Shown here: positions 14,707 to 24,336 of the stretch, piece after piece | How positions within the stretch are numbered: position 1 is the first letter of the stretch | Layout of the letters: the number at the start of each line of letters is the position of its first letter | Assembly (NCBI RefSeq): GCF_947366995.1 | Contig: NZ_CANBCC010000039.1 | Coordinates: 1-37,993, forward strand | Origin: an uncultured Aquabacterium sp. | Lineage (GTDB): Bacteria; Pseudomonadota; Gammaproteobacteria; Burkholderiales; Burkholderiaceae_C | Reading direction: 5' to 3' | DNA: 37,993 nucleotides | Notes under the pieces: generated by a model | The model's database searches: none | The model's input: the letters and a program-made list of their open reading frames with translations, nothing else | Told to the model about the DNA's origin: nothing | Made by a program: the position numbers and the translations under genes

Positions 14707-16608
14707 TCAGGGCAGGCGGGTGATGCGGTTCTGGGCACCGGGTGCCACGCCCGCCGGGTTGGCCTGCAGGTAGGCTTCGAAGGCGTCGGTGTCCACCGCG
14801 CCACCCAACCGGGCTTCGCCCTTCTGCAGCACGGCAAAACCGTCACCGCCATCGGCGAGGAAGCTGTTGACCGTCACGCGGTAGCGTGAGGTGGGCTGCA
14901 CCGGCGTGCCGTTCAGCGTGATGGCGCTGATGCGCGCGCCGCAGGCGCCGCTGGCCGACCAGCTGTAGCTGAAGCCACGCGACACCTGCAGGATGCGGTC
15001 CTGCGTCTGCCCGTTGCAGCCGGCGAACTGCGTCTCGAGCAGCGTGCGAATCTGGGCGCCGTCCAGCGTCATCGTCACCAGCGAGTTGCCAAAGGGCTGC
15101 ACGGTGAAGGCATCGCCATAGGTCACGATGCCGCCGGCGTTGTACGGCAGGTCGGCGCGGATGCCGCCCGGGTTCATGAACGCAACCACCGCCTCGCCGA
15201 AACCAGCATCGTCGGTCGCGTCCAGCTGCGCGTCGGCGATCACATCACCCAGAGCCGACTCGCCCGCTGCGTTGGCGGTGCGGCTGATGGCCGCGGTGAT
15301 CACGCCGATCGGGCGGGCCTTGGGCACGGCGGCGAGCGCGTCGTAATGCGCCACAAGGTCAGTCAGGTAGACGGCCTCGGCGGTGGTCGTGCCGGTGGCC
15401 ACGTTGTTCGCCGTGGTCGACACCACATCGCGTGTGCGCGTGTCGATCACCAGGTCGATGTCGGTGAGGTTGCGCGCATACTGGCCCGACGAGGTGACCC
15501 GCACCGGCTTGCCCGCGCTGTTGGGCAGCAGGCAGTTGTAGGCCGCATGCGTGTGACCCGACACCACCAGGTCGACCGCCGGATCGAGGCGCTTGACGAT
15601 GTCCACGATGGGGCCCGACACGCCGGTGCAGCCGTTGATGCCGCCCGAGGCAAAGCCGCCTTCGTGGATCAGCACGACGATGGACTCGATGCCCTGAGCC
15701 TTGAGCTTGGGCACCAGGGCGTTGACCGTGTCGGCCTCATCGTCAAAGCGCAGGCCGGCCACACCGGAGGGCGAGACGATGGTGGGTGTGGCCTCCAGCG
15801 TCATGCCGACAAACGCGACCTGATGCCCCAGGAAACGCTTGACCCCATAGGCCGGGAACACGGTCTTGCCCGTGGCGGTGTCCACCACGTTGGCCGACAG
15901 GAAGTCGAAGCGGGCGCCGGCGAATTGACCATCGGCGCGCAGGTCCTTGTCCATGCCCTTGCCCGAGTACGGATCGGTCGGGTGGTTGCCGCCCTGCTTG
16001 AGGCGCAGCAGCTCGGCCTTGCCTTCATCGAACTCGTGATTGCCGGTGGCGTTGAAGTCGATGCCGATGCGGTTCATGGCCTCGATGGTCGGCTCGTCCT
16101 TGAACAGCGCCGAGGTCAGCGGGCTGGCGCCCACCATGTCGCCGGCCGACACCACGGCGTTCAGCGGGTTCTTCGCGCGCAGTTCGTCGATGCGCGTGGC
16201 CATGCGGGCGATGCCCGGGTTGCTCGACGAGCCCTCACCGGCCTTGATGTAGCCATGGAAATCGTTGAAGCCGATGACCTTGACGGTGATGGTGGTGCCG
16301 ATCTTCGAAGCCTGCGCGGCCTGCAGCAGCCGGGCACGCTCGGTCACGCTCAGGCGACCTTCGCGCATCAGACCGAACGTGACGTTGGAGACGTGGGTCA
16401 GGAAGCCGGCCTGGCTGCCCCACTGGACCTCGTCCTGGATCAAATCATCCAGGCTGCAGCCCGACGGCAGCAGGCGGTTCGGCACGCCCGAATCGGCCGT
16501 GCCGAGCACCACGGTGGGCGACGGATCGGCGGGAGAGCAGCTCTGGGCGAACGCGGCGGGCGCGGACAGGGCGACGGCCGCCGCGGCGGCGATCAGGTGG
16601 ATGCGCAT
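14707..16608 (-). CDS. Secreted 5'-nucleotidase / UshA-like metallophosphatase
   Basis: This 633-aa periplasmic or secreted enzyme should hydrolyse nucleotides or nucleotide sugars. It has a signal peptide (MRIHLIAAAAAVALSAPAAFAQS) and a calcineurin-like metallophosphatase domain with all metal motifs in order (NDFHG; SAGDMVG; GNHEFDEG; IHEGG; GHTHAAY). The 5'-nucleotidase C-terminal domain follows (NPGGIRADL; VQPFGNSLVTMTL; YRVTVNSFLADGGDGF). The AGGAAG site just upstream fixes the ATG at 16608; a longer frame to 17142 would span non-coding DNA. It is first in a two-gene unit with the PEP-CTERM protein. UshA-type enzymes salvage phosphate and nucleosides; the exact substrate is not readable. 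Confidence 0.9.
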   Translation of the reverse strand: MRIHLIAAAAAVALSAPAAFAQSCSPADPSPTVVLGTADSGVPNRLLPSGCSLDDLIQDEVQWGSQAGFLTHVSNVTFGLMREGRLSVTERARLLQAAQASKIGTTITVKVIGFNDFHGYIKAGEGSSSNPGIARMATRIDELRAKNPLNAVVSAGDMVGASPLTSALFKDEPTIEAMNRIGIDFNATGNHEFDEGKAELLRLKQGGNHPTDPYSGKGMDKDLRADGQFAGARFDFLSANVVDTATGKTVFPAYGVKRFLGHQVAFVGMTLEATPTIVSPSGVAGLRFDDEADTVNALVPKLKAQGIESIVVLIHEGGFASGGINGCTGVSGPIVDIVKRLDPAVDLVVSGHTHAAYNCLLPNSAGKPVRVTSSGQYARNLTDIDLVIDTRTRDVVSTTANNVATGTTTAEAVYLTDLVAHYDALAAVPKARPIGVITAAISRTANAAGESALGDVIADAQLDATDDAGFGEAVVAFMNPGGIRADLPYNAGGIVTYGDAFTVQPFGNSLVTMTLDGAQIRTLLETQFAGCNGQTQDRILQVSRGFSYSWSASGACGARISAITLNGTPVQPTSRYRVTVNSFLADGGDGFAVLQKGEARLGGAVDTDAFEAYLQANPAGVAPGAQNRITRLP

Positions 16609-16762
16609 CTGGACTTCCTCTGGGGGCGATGACGGAACAGGACCAGATGCACAGCGTAGAGACAAGCCGTGACGCGCCGTCGGGAGACGCAACGGGCGCC
16701 ATGATCCGAACAGCCCATGGCGCACCGGATCACCTCGGGCATGCCGGTTGCTCGAGAGCCAC

Positions 16763-16900
16763 ATGTTCATGCAATGGTGCCTGGTCATCGGCGTGCTGCT
16801 GGTGGTGATCGGCCTGACCGACACGCTCAGGCGCAGGCTGCTGTCGGCACCTCGGCGATCTACCTGCTGTGCGGCGACTCGCCCGAAGGGCCCCAACGTT
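16763..16900 (+). pseudogene. Frameshifted N-terminal remnant of a cation/proton antiporter
   Basis: The frame from ATG 16763 gives MFMQWCLVIGVLLVVIGL followed by TDTLRRRLL, then continues in another frame as GTSAIYLLCGDSPEGPQ. Joined, these resemble the first helix and start of the second in CPA1-type sodium/proton antiporters (pattern ...TLRRRLP-STSAIYLxxGxxLGP). The match breaks by a frameshift near 16845 and stops at 16903, with nothing of the remaining protein downstream. It lies in the 438-base gap between the nucleotidase and DUF1428 genes, which otherwise holds only their upstream regions. The family call is from memory of the motif and is moderate. Confidence 0.42.
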
Positions 16901-17046
16901 GACAGGGTCTGCCGCGCACTGGACACTGAATGCTGCGTTCGCACCCCACCTGCTCTCGAGACGGAGTCTGTTTCCGGCATCACCACAAGCTCATTCATTG
17001 AGCTTTGACGCTTTCCGTCCTCCCCCATTGTGAAGGAGCAAGCAAC

Positions 17047-17409
17047 ATGAGCTACATCGACGGCTTCGTCATCCCTGTGCCCTCCGGCGAGCGCGAGCGA
17101 TACCGCGCTGCCGCGCAGCAGTTCCACGAGAAGTTCAAACACCTGGGCGCGATCCGCCAGGTGGAGTGCTGGGGCGACGAGGTCCCTGATGGCAAGGTCA
17201 CCGATTTCAAGCGCGCGGTGGACGCCAAGCCGGACGAGACGGTGGTGTTCGCGTGGATCGAATGGCCGTCGAAAGAGGTGCGCGACGCCGCCAACAAGAA
17301 GATGATGGAAGACCCCGAAATGGAAAAGCTCGACATGCCCTTTGACGGCAAGCGCATGATCTTCGGCGGCTTCATGCCCATCTTCGACACCGCCGAACCC
17401 AAAGGCTGA
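17047..17409 (+). CDS. DUF1428 (YbaA-like) protein
   Basis: The 120-aa cytoplasmic protein matches the DUF1428 family, dimeric alpha-beta-barrel-like small proteins of unknown function (MSYIDGFVIPVPSGERERYR; ECWGDEVPDGKVTDFKRAV; MPFDGKRMIFGGFMPI). It is full length. The ATG at 17047 is preceded by AAGGAG, a strong ribosome-binding site. It is monocistronic: its stop lies seven bases from the convergent hybrid kinase stop, with a hairpin covering both stops. No function should be inferred. Confidence 0.85.
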   Translation: MSYIDGFVIPVPSGERERYRAAAQQFHEKFKHLGAIRQVECWGDEVPDGKVTDFKRAVDAKPDETVVFAWIEWPSKEVRDAANKKMMEDPEMEKLDMPFDGKRMIFGGFMPIFDTAEPKG

Positions 17410-17416
17410 AGCGTTC

Positions 17417-17422
<6 letters not shown>
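17404..17422. terminator. Small stem-loop spanning both convergent stop codons
   Basis: GGCTGA (17404-17409) pairs with TCAGCC (17417-17422) around a seven-base loop. The stop codons of DUF1428 (plus) and of the hybrid kinase (minus) form the two arms. On the minus strand TTT follows the stem. The U-tracts are short, so it is only a weak bidirectional terminator candidate. Confidence 0.3.
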
Positions 17423-19849
<2,427 letters not shown>

Positions 19850-20079
19850 CTGGAACCATGTCGATCGATGGAACCCCGCCGGGACGACTGGCGATCGTCA
19901 GGGTGGGTCGTGCGCTACATCCGCGTGCTCAACCATCCCGTTCTAACAGAAATCGGGGGACGGGCCGCTGCGGGTTTGCAGGGAAGCCCGCCGGGGCGTA
20001 AAGCCCACCGCCCTAGTGGCTAACCCTATTGAGGATTCCACTGGTATGTTTGCACGCCGCATTCTTGAACCATATCCAG

Positions 20080-20961
20080 ATGCCGGTCCTGATCTCGCCC
20101 CCCGACCTGCCCAAGTGGGTGCCGGGCCGCATCCTGTCTGCGAGCGACGGACTGGGATGGAAGGACGTTTCGCATCGTTCCTACCGGTACACCGGTCTGG
20201 ACGTGCCCATCCCTCCGATCGACCACGTCATGATCGTTCGCTACCGGTCGGGTCAGACGCCAATGGAGCGCTGCCTCGACGGCAAGTGGAGCAAGGCCGC
20301 CTGCGAACCCGGCGTCTTCTCATTGTTGACACACTGCGAGCCGTCACATTGGCATTGGACGCAATGCATCGACGTCTCTCACACCTATCTGTCAGAAGCG
20401 CTCATGTGCCGGGTGGCGTCAGACGTCATGGATCGGCCGGTCGCAGCGGTACGCCTCCGTGACCTGCTGAGCGCACAGGACCCGATCGTCACGAGCATCG
20501 CCGATGCGATCACGCTCGAGGCCCAACAGCAGGGGTTGGGTGGCGCGCTGTACGCAGAGGCATTGGCCATGCAGCTCACCGTGCACCTGCTGCGTTGCCA
20601 TGCTGCCGTGACCTACAAGGACGGCCTTGTGTCGGGCGCGCTCTCGCCCGGCCGTTTGCGTCGGCTCGACGAGTACATCGAGGCGCACCTGCAGGAGAAC
20701 ATCACCATCGAGCAATTGGCCAAGGTGGCAGAGCTCGGTGTGTGGACCTTCACCAAACACTTCAAGTCGACCACCGGGCGCTCGGCCCATGCGTATGTGA
20801 TGGACCGGCGCGTCGAACGCGCCCGCCGCCTTCTGTCACAAGGGCAGATGGCGATCAAGGAAATTGCGTTTGTTTGCGGCTTTGCGGATCAGGCGCACAT
20901 GACGCGCGTCTTCCGTACCCGGCTGGGCGTCACCCCGGCACGACTGAAGAAGTGCGACTAG
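20080..20961 (+). CDS. AraC-family transcriptional regulator
   Basis: The 293-aa regulator has an AraC_binding_2-like N-terminal effector domain and a C-terminal double helix-turn-helix (about 200-293; ENITIEQLAKVAELGVWTFT; MAIKEIAFVCGFADQAHMTR; FRTRLGVTPARLKK). It likely activates the monooxygenase-hydrolase pair that follows 161 bases downstream in response to the substrate. The ATG at 20080 gives MPVLISPPDLPKWVPGR, a natural domain start; the TTG at 20029 is a weaker alternative, and neither has a clear ribosome-binding site. The 230 bases upstream, shared with the divergent hybrid kinase gene, show only a weak TTGCAG-17-TAAAGC promoter candidate (19976-20004). Confidence 0.88.
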   Translation: MPVLISPPDLPKWVPGRILSASDGLGWKDVSHRSYRYTGLDVPIPPIDHVMIVRYRSGQTPMERCLDGKWSKAACEPGVFSLLTHCEPSHWHWTQCIDVSHTYLSEALMCRVASDVMDRPVAAVRLRDLLSAQDPIVTSIADAITLEAQQQGLGGALYAEALAMQLTVHLLRCHAAVTYKDGLVSGALSPGRLRRLDEYIEAHLQENITIEQLAKVAELGVWTFTKHFKSTTGRSAHAYVMDRRVERARRLLSQGQMAIKEIAFVCGFADQAHMTRVFRTRLGVTPARLKKCD

Positions 20962-21122
20962 CCGGTTCACCGTCCGGTACAAGAAATCGCCTGAAATCGA
21001 CAAGACCCGCACAGCGGGCGTCTCCAAGATTCGTTCACGGTAGCGCTCAACCTCTCCGGAGGCAGCGATACCGGATTCGCCGGCCAGCCAGGCCGGTCCA
21101 CATGAACGTCAAAGGAGACAAG

Positions 21123-22775
21123 ATGGGCACCCTCACTTCGGAAAAGGCCGGGCAAGGCCAATCGGAATCCGCCGTTGCAAGCTACGACGCGGTCGTCATC
21201 GGAGCCGGCGTGGCCGGCCTGTATCAACTGCACCGGCTTCGCGAAATGGGCCTGTCGGTGCGGGCGTATGACACCGCTTCCGGCGTGGGAGGCACCTGGT
21301 ACTGGAACCGCTACCCCGGCGCGCGCTTCGACTCCCAGGCCGAGATCTACCAGTACTGGTTCTCGGAGGAGCTGTACAAGTCGTGGCAGCCGTCGGAGCG
21401 GTTTCCGGCACAACCGGAAACGGAGCGCTGGCTCAACCATGTCGCCGACAAGCTCGACTTGAAGAAGGACATCCAGTTCAACACCCGCATCGCTTCGGCC
21501 CACTACGATGAAGCAAGCCAACGCTGGCACATCACCACCGACCAGGGCGAGAAGGTCGATGCACAGTTCCTGATCGCCTGTTGCGGCATGTTGTCTGCGC
21601 CACTGACGAACCGTTTCCCTGGGCAGGCTGACTTCAAGGGCGAGATCTATCACACGGGCCTGTGGCCCAAGACGCCCGTCGACTTCAAGGGCAAGCGTGT
21701 GGCGGTGGTGGGCACGGGCGCGACGGGCATCCAGGTCATCCAGACCATCGCGCCCGAGGTGGGTTCGATGAAAGTTTTCGTGCGCACGCCGCAGTACGTG
21801 CTCCCGATGAAGAACCCCAAGTACAGCGCCGACGACTGGGCCAAGTGGGGCGCGCAGTTCCACCAGCTCAAGAGGCGGGTGCGCGAAACCTTTGCCGGTT
21901 TCGACTACGACTTCGAAGCCGGTCCGTGGGCCGACAAGACCCCTGAAGAGCGCACGGCCATTCTGGAGAAGTTCTGGAACGACGGCTCTCTGGCGCTGTG
22001 GCTGGCGTCCTTCTCCGAGATGTTCTTCGACGAACAGGTGAGCGAAGAAGTGTCGGAATTCGTTCGAGCCAAGCTGCGCGCACGCCTCCAGCACCGCCCG
22101 GATCTGTGCAAGCTGCTGATCCCGACCGACTACGGGTTCGGCACCCACCGCGTGCCGCTGGAAAACAAGTACCTGGAGGTGTACCTCCAGCCCAACGTCG
22201 AGGCGGTGGACTGCCGGGAGACCCCCATCGAACGCATCGTGCCCGAAGGCATCCAGACGGCCGACGGCAAGGTGCACGAGGTTGACATCATCGTGCTGGC
22301 CGTGGGCTTTGACGCGGGCTCCGGTGCGCTCAGCCGCATCGACATCCGTGGCCGCGGTGGCCGATCGCTGAAGGAGCAGTGGTCACAGGAAATCCGCACC
22401 GCCATGGGCCTTCAAGTGCATGGCTACCCCAACCTGTTCACCACGGGCGCGCCGCTCGCCCCCTCTGCCGCGCTGTGCAACATGCCCACCTGCCTGCAGC
22501 AGCAGGTGGACTGGATCAGCGACTTCATTGCCCACGTGCGCAGGCAAGGCAAGACCGTGGTCGAAGCGACCCAGGAATTCGAGGACGCCTGGGTGCAGCA
22601 CCACGATGAGACCGCAGCCAAGACGCTCGTGGTCAAGACCGACTCCTGGTACATGGGCTCGAACGTCGAGGGCAAGCCACGTCGCCTGGTGTCGTACATC
22701 GGTGGGGCAGGCACCTACCACGCGAAGTGCGATGAACTGGCACGCACAGGCTATCCCGGCTTCGACATTCGCTGA
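21123..22775 (+). CDS. Baeyer-Villiger monooxygenase (flavin-dependent)
   Basis: The 550-aa enzyme uses FAD, NADPH and O2 to insert oxygen next to a ketone carbonyl, giving an ester or lactone. The type I Baeyer-Villiger fingerprint FxGxxxHxxxWP is exact: FKGEIYHTGLWP at residues 171-182. Two Rossmann motifs flank it (VVIGAGVAGLYQ for FAD; VVGTGATGIQ for NADPH). Length and C-terminal pattern (GAPLAPSAALCNMPTCLQQQ) fit cyclohexanone/phenylacetone-type enzymes. The ATG at 21123 follows AAAGGAG, an ideal site; the ATG at 21102 is less likely. The hydrolase gene starts 25 bases after its stop, and the AraC gene lies just upstream. The ketone substrate cannot be read from sequence. Confidence 0.93.
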   Translation: MGTLTSEKAGQGQSESAVASYDAVVIGAGVAGLYQLHRLREMGLSVRAYDTASGVGGTWYWNRYPGARFDSQAEIYQYWFSEELYKSWQPSERFPAQPETERWLNHVADKLDLKKDIQFNTRIASAHYDEASQRWHITTDQGEKVDAQFLIACCGMLSAPLTNRFPGQADFKGEIYHTGLWPKTPVDFKGKRVAVVGTGATGIQVIQTIAPEVGSMKVFVRTPQYVLPMKNPKYSADDWAKWGAQFHQLKRRVRETFAGFDYDFEAGPWADKTPEERTAILEKFWNDGSLALWLASFSEMFFDEQVSEEVSEFVRAKLRARLQHRPDLCKLLIPTDYGFGTHRVPLENKYLEVYLQPNVEAVDCRETPIERIVPEGIQTADGKVHEVDIIVLAVGFDAGSGALSRIDIRGRGGRSLKEQWSQEIRTAMGLQVHGYPNLFTTGAPLAPSAALCNMPTCLQQQVDWISDFIAHVRRQGKTVVEATQEFEDAWVQHHDETAAKTLVVKTDSWYMGSNVEGKPRRLVSYIGGAGTYHAKCDELARTGYPGFDIR

Positions 22776-22800
22776 AGCGCCCCCGCACACGGAGACAAAC

Positions 22801-23859
22801 ATGAACACCTACTACACACAAGAAAACCACGGCCCCTTTCAGCTGATCGACATCGGGCGACTGGAACTCGAAGAGGGCGGCGTGCTGCCGCACTGCGAGC
22901 TGGCCGTGGCCACCCATGGCCAGCTCAACGCGGCCAAGGACAACGCCATCCTGGTCCCCACGTGGTACTCGGGCACCAGCAAGATCATGGAGCAGGTCTA
23001 CATCGGGCCCGGGCGCGCCCTGGACCCAAGCCGGTACTTCATCGTCGTGGTCAACCAGATTGGCAACGGCTTGTCTGTCTCACCGCACAACACCACCGGT
23101 GACCAGGGCGGGCCGAACTTTCCGAAGGTGCGCATCGGCGACGATGTGCGTGCCCAGCACCGACTGTTGACGGAGCACTTCGGCATACGACGCCTGGCGC
23201 TGGTTGTCGGCGGCTCCATGGGCGCCCAGCAGACCTACGAGTGGGCCGTGCGCTACCCCGACATGGTGGAACGCGCCGCCCCCATCGCCGGCACGGCCTG
23301 CAACACCGAGCACGACTTTCTCTTCGCGGAAACACTGGTCGAGGCCATCACCACCGACCCGGGCTTCCAGGAAGGCCGCTATCGGTCGCCGGCCGATGTC
23401 GCAGCCGGTCTCAAGCGCCACGCCAAGCTCTGGACCGTGATGGGGTGGAGCACCGAGTTCTTTCGGTGTGGACGCCATCGGGTGCTGGGCTTCGAGTCCG
23501 TGCAGGGCTTCGTGGACGGCTTCATGACCGGCTACTTCGGCCCCATGGACCCGAACAACCTGCTGTGCATGGCGTGGAAGTGGCAGCGCGGCGACATCAG
23601 CCGGCACACCCACGGGGACAAGGCTGCGGCGCTGGGACGCATCCGCGCAAGAACCTATGTCATGCCCATCGCGACCGACATGTTCTTCCCTCCGACTGAC
23701 TGCCAGGCCGAGCAGCAGTTGATCCCCAACAGCGAGTTCAGGCCGATCGACAGCCTGGATGGGCACCTCGCGCTGTTCGGCACAGATGCTGATGCGATCG
23801 GCCAGATCGATCTTCATCTGAAGGCGTTGTTGGCAGAGCCGGCTCCTGAGCTGGGGTGA
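22801..23859 (+). CDS. MetX-like alpha/beta hydrolase
   Basis: The 352-aa alpha/beta-hydrolase-fold protein resembles homoserine O-acetyltransferase (MetX) family members. The triad is visible: Ser139 in GGSMGAQQ, Asp293 in ATDMFFPPTD and His322 in DGHLALFG; HNTTGDQGGPNFP lies near the oxyanion region. Placed 25 bases after a Baeyer-Villiger monooxygenase, it more likely hydrolyses or transfers the acyl group of the ester product than makes methionine precursors (inference). GGAGA precedes the ATG at 22801. Its last codons carry one copy of a 12-bp direct repeat (CGGCTCCTGAGC) repeated 40 bases later. This is the last gene before the GC content falls. Confidence 0.82.
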   Translation: MNTYYTQENHGPFQLIDIGRLELEEGGVLPHCELAVATHGQLNAAKDNAILVPTWYSGTSKIMEQVYIGPGRALDPSRYFIVVVNQIGNGLSVSPHNTTGDQGGPNFPKVRIGDDVRAQHRLLTEHFGIRRLALVVGGSMGAQQTYEWAVRYPDMVERAAPIAGTACNTEHDFLFAETLVEAITTDPGFQEGRYRSPADVAAGLKRHAKLWTVMGWSTEFFRCGRHRVLGFESVQGFVDGFMTGYFGPMDPNNLLCMAWKWQRGDISRHTHGDKAAALGRIRARTYVMPIATDMFFPPTDCQAEQQLIPNSEFRPIDSLDGHLALFGTDADAIGQIDLHLKALLAEPAPELG

Positions 23860-24336
23860 CGCATTTGCCGCACACCGCGCGGCTCCTGAGCGGCGCGGAG
23901 TTGGGCCCGCTCTGCTGTTGACGTAGGGTCAGCAACAGCGGAGTTGGTCATTGAAGTGCTGATGCTCGATTGCGGTAGTGATCATTGAGTTGGCAGCGCT
24001 CGGTGAGTGACCGTACTGCAGCGGGTGCGGCTGGTCGCCGCCAGCCCTCGAACTCACGGACTCGGCTAACTTGCAGTCGTTCGGGTTCGCACCGGATGGC
24101 GCCTCATCCGGCCGCTTTCAAGCGGTACTGCTGACGTTACCGGCGACGCAGTGGCGGCCAGCGGCGCAGACCCTTCAACTCCTTTCAAACTGCGTGGCAC
24201 CCTGGTCGAACGACTGCACATTCTCTGTTTGACGGGTCACACTCGATCCAACTGCGACATTCATGATGTTGGATTGGATGCGCAAGAACGGTCGCCCATC
24301 CATTTGGCCTCGGGCGGCCGCGGTCTTTTGAGACCT
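23860..24336. other. Gene-free left edge of the accessory island
   Basis: No convincing coding frame is present in these 477 bases. It contains a second copy of CGGCTCCTGAGC (23880-23891; the first is at 23840-23851), two abutting palindromes at 24092-24125, and a GCAGTCGTTCGG motif (24073-24084) that resembles the inner ends of the integrase-element repeats. GC falls from the core level towards the island level across it. It looks like scarred insertion-junction DNA; no att duplication could be assigned by eye. Confidence 0.4.
24092..24125. repeat. Two abutting palindromes
   Basis: CCGGATG-gcgcct-CATCCGG (24092-24111) is immediately followed, with no gap, by CCGCTT-tc-AAGCGG (24112-24125). 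Both arms pair perfectly. Paired hairpins of this kind occur in REP/BIME-like elements and in folded single-strand recombination sites, and could also stop convergent transcription between the hydrolase and STAND genes. There is no U-tract. Confidence 0.45.

Noticed and set aside
15346..16632. 428-codon plus-strand open frame opposite the nucleotidase
   Set aside because: Its translation is typical antisense composition and the minus-strand gene has every motif of a 5'-nucleotidase.
20350..20366. TGGCATTGG...TGC as a sigma54 promoter inside the AraC gene
   Set aside because: The GC dinucleotide is not at the required spacing from GG, and the site is internal to the coding sequence.
24070..24095. 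tRNA-like GGTTCGCACCGG segment
   Set aside because: It resembles a T-loop only; no acceptor, D or anticodon arms can be built around it.
24067..24145. attC-like arrangement GGCTAAC ... GTTACCG beside the palindromes
   Set aside because: The outer sites do not satisfy RYYYAAC/GTTRRRY as complements, and no integron integrase is present.
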